Source: DAOWGG01 sp965369815
GTDB lineage: Bacteria; Patescibacteriota; Gracilibacteria; UM-FILTER-43-11
Direction of reading: 5' to 3'
DNA length: 13,131 nt
Assembly: GCA_965369815.1 (NCBI GenBank)
Contig: CBDUQS010000036.1
Location: 1 to 13,131 of the forward strand
The notes below the pieces were generated by a model, which searched no databases, was not told the origin of the DNA, and saw only the letters and a list, made by a program, of their open reading frames with translations. Below, piece by piece: positions 11,714-13,131 of the stretch; positions within the stretch are counted from its first letter, which is position 1, and the number at the start of each line of letters is the position of its first letter. The position numbers and the translations under genes were made by a program.

Positions 11714-12916
11714 TTAATTTTTCACTTCTTCAACTTCTTCACTCTCTTCAGTTGTTCCAGTTCCAGATTCAGAAGCCTCTTCCTGCTTTGGATCAATCTT
11801 CATGGCGGGCCAGCTGAGGGTGTAGATGTTTCCGGGGCTCCAAATAACGTAACCAACTCCCTTAGCGTCGAACGTGGCGTTGATTTGTTCTTCGATGAAC
11901 CAGGTTCCGAATCCAGGGATTTTTAATGGGAAACCTTGAACCCAAATTCTTATGTCTGCTTTTCCTTGAGCTTTCTCTACAAATTTCTCAACTGAATTGA
12001 AAATAAAGCCGTATGGAGCTCCCCATGGATTCATATGACCGTAATAACCCGGGCTGACGTGAGAGGGGTATACCATTGGGTAAATGGCGTCTACGTGTTC
12101 TGCCATTTCACCAACGTTTTGCCCCACGATGGTCCAATCGACTCCTCCCCACACAATGGCTCCAAAAACATCGACACCTATATTTATGCCAAACTCATCG
12201 GCGACGCGTCGTGATTTTTTAAGGAAGTCATTAATGACATCGGCTCGCTCAAATTTTGTTTCATCATAATGGTAATCCAAATTGTAATAATTGTGGGTTG
12301 GGAATCGAATGTAGTCGAATTGAACTTCATCGAAGCCCAATTGAGCCACTTCTTTTAAGGTAAGTAGATTGTAATTCTGTACGCTTGGAAGAGATGGGTC
12401 TAGCCATCGAGAGTCGTATAGTCCTCCCCATTTATTTTTAATGCGCCATTCAGGCATTCTTTTCCCCATATAGGGGTCATTGAATACGACTTGTCGTGCC
12501 ATTACATACAATCCTTTTTCATGAAGTTGATCAATGATCTCTGGTAGGTGATTTAGAGTATCGCTCCCTGGGTTCCAACTCTTAAGAAGTTCATTTTTTG
12601 GGCGAAAGGTCAGAAGACCTCCTCCATGTTCAATGTCAATAACTACCGTGTTCCCCCCGCTTTCAAGCATGGCATCAATCACATCATCTCCCCAATTGCT
12701 TGTAATGGTATAGGCGGTTAGGTAGATTCCTTTCATCGGGTTCGGAGCGATTGGTTTTTCTGGCAGTTTCGCTTTTTCTTCCTGAATATACTGAACACGC
12801 GTTAAAATATACCGAAATAATTCAGCGTGTGGATCTGTTTTTGCAAAAGCGACACCAGTACCTATTATTCCAGCGATTCCAAAAAGCCCAATGGTGTATA
12901 AAAATCCTTTTTTCAA
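11714..12916 (-). CDS. exported DUF4015-family putative glycosyl hydrolase
   Basis: A 400-residue protein with an N-terminal hydrophobic segment (about 5-25, ending A-F-A-K), either a signal peptide or a membrane anchor. Residues about 60-375 look like the DUF4015/COG1306 putative glycoside-hydrolase barrel: M-K-G-I-Y-L-T-A-Y-T at 61-70, V-V-I-D-I-E at 91-96, F-D-E-V-Q-F-D-Y-I-R-F-P at 195-206 with the likely catalytic-face D201, G-V-D-V-F-G at 247-252, Y-P-M-V-Y-P-S-H at 279-286, and G-Y-V-I-W-S-P-G-N at 355-363. The last 25 residues are Glu/Ser-rich. The start is TTG, chosen because the signal begins there and no better start precedes it. Substrate is unknown; a cell-envelope polysaccharide role is inference. 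The frame ends with TAA at 11714-11716. Confidence 0.85.
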   Translation of the reverse strand: MKKGFLYTIGLFGIAGIIGTGVAFAKTDPHAELFRYILTRVQYIQEEKAKLPEKPIAPNPMKGIYLTAYTITSNWGDDVIDAMLESGGNTVVIDIEHGGGLLTFRPKNELLKSWNPGSDTLNHLPEIIDQLHEKGLYVMARQVVFNDPYMGKRMPEWRIKNKWGGLYDSRWLDPSLPSVQNYNLLTLKEVAQLGFDEVQFDYIRFPTHNYYNLDYHYDETKFERADVINDFLKKSRRVADEFGINIGVDVFGAIVWGGVDWTIVGQNVGEMAEHVDAIYPMVYPSHVSPGYYGHMNPWGAPYGFIFNSVEKFVEKAQGKADIRIWVQGFPLKIPGFGTWFIEEQINATFDAKGVGYVIWSPGNIYTLSWPAMKIDPKQEEASESGTGTTEESEEVEEVKN

Positions 12917-12969
12917 TTGATAATTGTTACAGAGTTAATTTGTAACCTATTTCTAACTAAAAATCCAGC
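12917..12969. other. short spacer between the two minus-strand genes
   Basis: This 53-bp A/T-rich spacer holds GTTAC (12926-12930) and GTAAC (12941-12945) as a small inverted repeat upstream of the TTG start. I see no Shine-Dalgarno site or convincing promoter, so the downstream gene is probably read from a transcript that begins further upstream. Confidence 0.4.
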
Positions 12970-13131
12970 TTAGTAATCCAATTCATACCATGTCTCCTGA
13001 GCTTCATGGTGAAAAAATATCTTTCCTCCCTCTGAAACGACTTGATCGATTGGAAAATTAAATTTTGTCAGAATTTCAGTTTTTTCCAGGCTTTCAATAT
13101 TTATGGCGGCTACTGTGGTTTGATTTTCCTT
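12970..13131 (-). CDS. C-terminal 53 residues of an unrecognised protein; 5' end outside the window
   Basis: On the minus strand an open frame enters at the right edge and stops at TAA (12970-12972). It reads K-E-N-Q-T-T-V-A-A-I-N-I-E-S-L ..., then F-N-F-P-I-D-Q-V-V-S-E-G-G-K-I-F-F-H-H-E, and ends E-T-W-Y-E-L-D-Y. The composition is that of a soluble protein with beta-type alternation. No family is recognised. The same strand, 53-bp spacing and lack of a terminator suggest cotranscription with the DUF4015 gene downstream. The frame is real-looking (54 codons without a stop, normal codon use) but too short to name. Confidence 0.6.
   Translation of the reverse strand, partial: KENQTTVAAINIESLEKTEILTKFNFPIDQVVSEGGKIFFHHEAQETWYELDY

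Noticed and set aside
1..13131. tRNA or rRNA genes
   Set aside because: All spacers are under 135 bp, and none contains T-loop, anticodon-stem or CCA-like features. The cloverleaf at 11640-11712 lacks the tRNA T-loop GTTCRA and D-loop signatures.
1..13131. UGA=Gly (Gracilibacteria-type) recoding
   Set aside because: All conserved Gly and Trp positions inspected use standard codons, and no gene is interrupted by in-frame TGA.

Overview
This window is a nearly intact bacterial ribosomal-protein supercluster: the spc operon, then the alpha operon, then rplM-rpsI. Behind it, on the opposite strand, lies an unrelated two-gene block. The organism looks like a low-GC member of the Candidate Phyla Radiation (Patescibacteria). 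The main reason is that rpmD (L30) is absent between rpsE and rplO, a known CPR-wide loss. Supporting signs are very A/T-rich spacers, no Shine-Dalgarno motifs, and a CCTGCC...GGCAGG palindrome that I recall as common in CPR genomes. The exact phylum cannot be fixed from this sequence. The code looks standard: conserved Trp and Gly positions use their normal codons, and no TGA interrupts a gene, which argues against the UGA=Gly code of Gracilibacteria/Absconditabacteria.

Layout, + strand: the 3' tail of the gene before rpsQ (probably rpmC), rpsQ, rplN, rplX, rplE, rpsN, rpsH, rplF, rplR, rpsE, rplO, secY, adk, map (1-7284). After a 97-bp gap with a candidate promoter come infA, rpmJ (38 codons), rpsM, rpsK, rpsD, rpoA, rplQ, rplM and rpsI (7382-11581). 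A strong bidirectional hairpin terminator (11596-11629) closes the unit. It is followed by a compact repeat that can fold as a cloverleaf (11640-11712). Minus strand: a 400-aa exported protein of the DUF4015 putative glycosyl-hydrolase family (11714-12916), preceded by the 3' end of an unrecognised gene (12970-13131, open at the window edge).

Functionally the + strand genes supply core ribosomal proteins of both subunits, the SecY channel, adenylate kinase, the N-terminal Met-removing enzyme, IF-1 and the RNA polymerase alpha subunit. They are spaced 7-97 bp apart and probably lie in one or two long transcripts. No gene is broken. Four starts need correction from the longest open frame: rplR (2965), map (6529), rpsK (8256) and rplM (10710).

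No new enzymatic system is visible. The unexplained signal lies between the genes. Many spacers are built of imperfect 7-bp tandem repeats whose sequence changes from gap to gap while the period stays at 7. They end next to start codons in an operon where no gene has a Shine-Dalgarno site. The secY-adk gap carries two such arrays in opposite orientation, forming a perfect 13-bp inverted repeat. The adk-map gap holds a palindrome between 10-bp direct repeats. None of the 25 visible stop codons is TGA.
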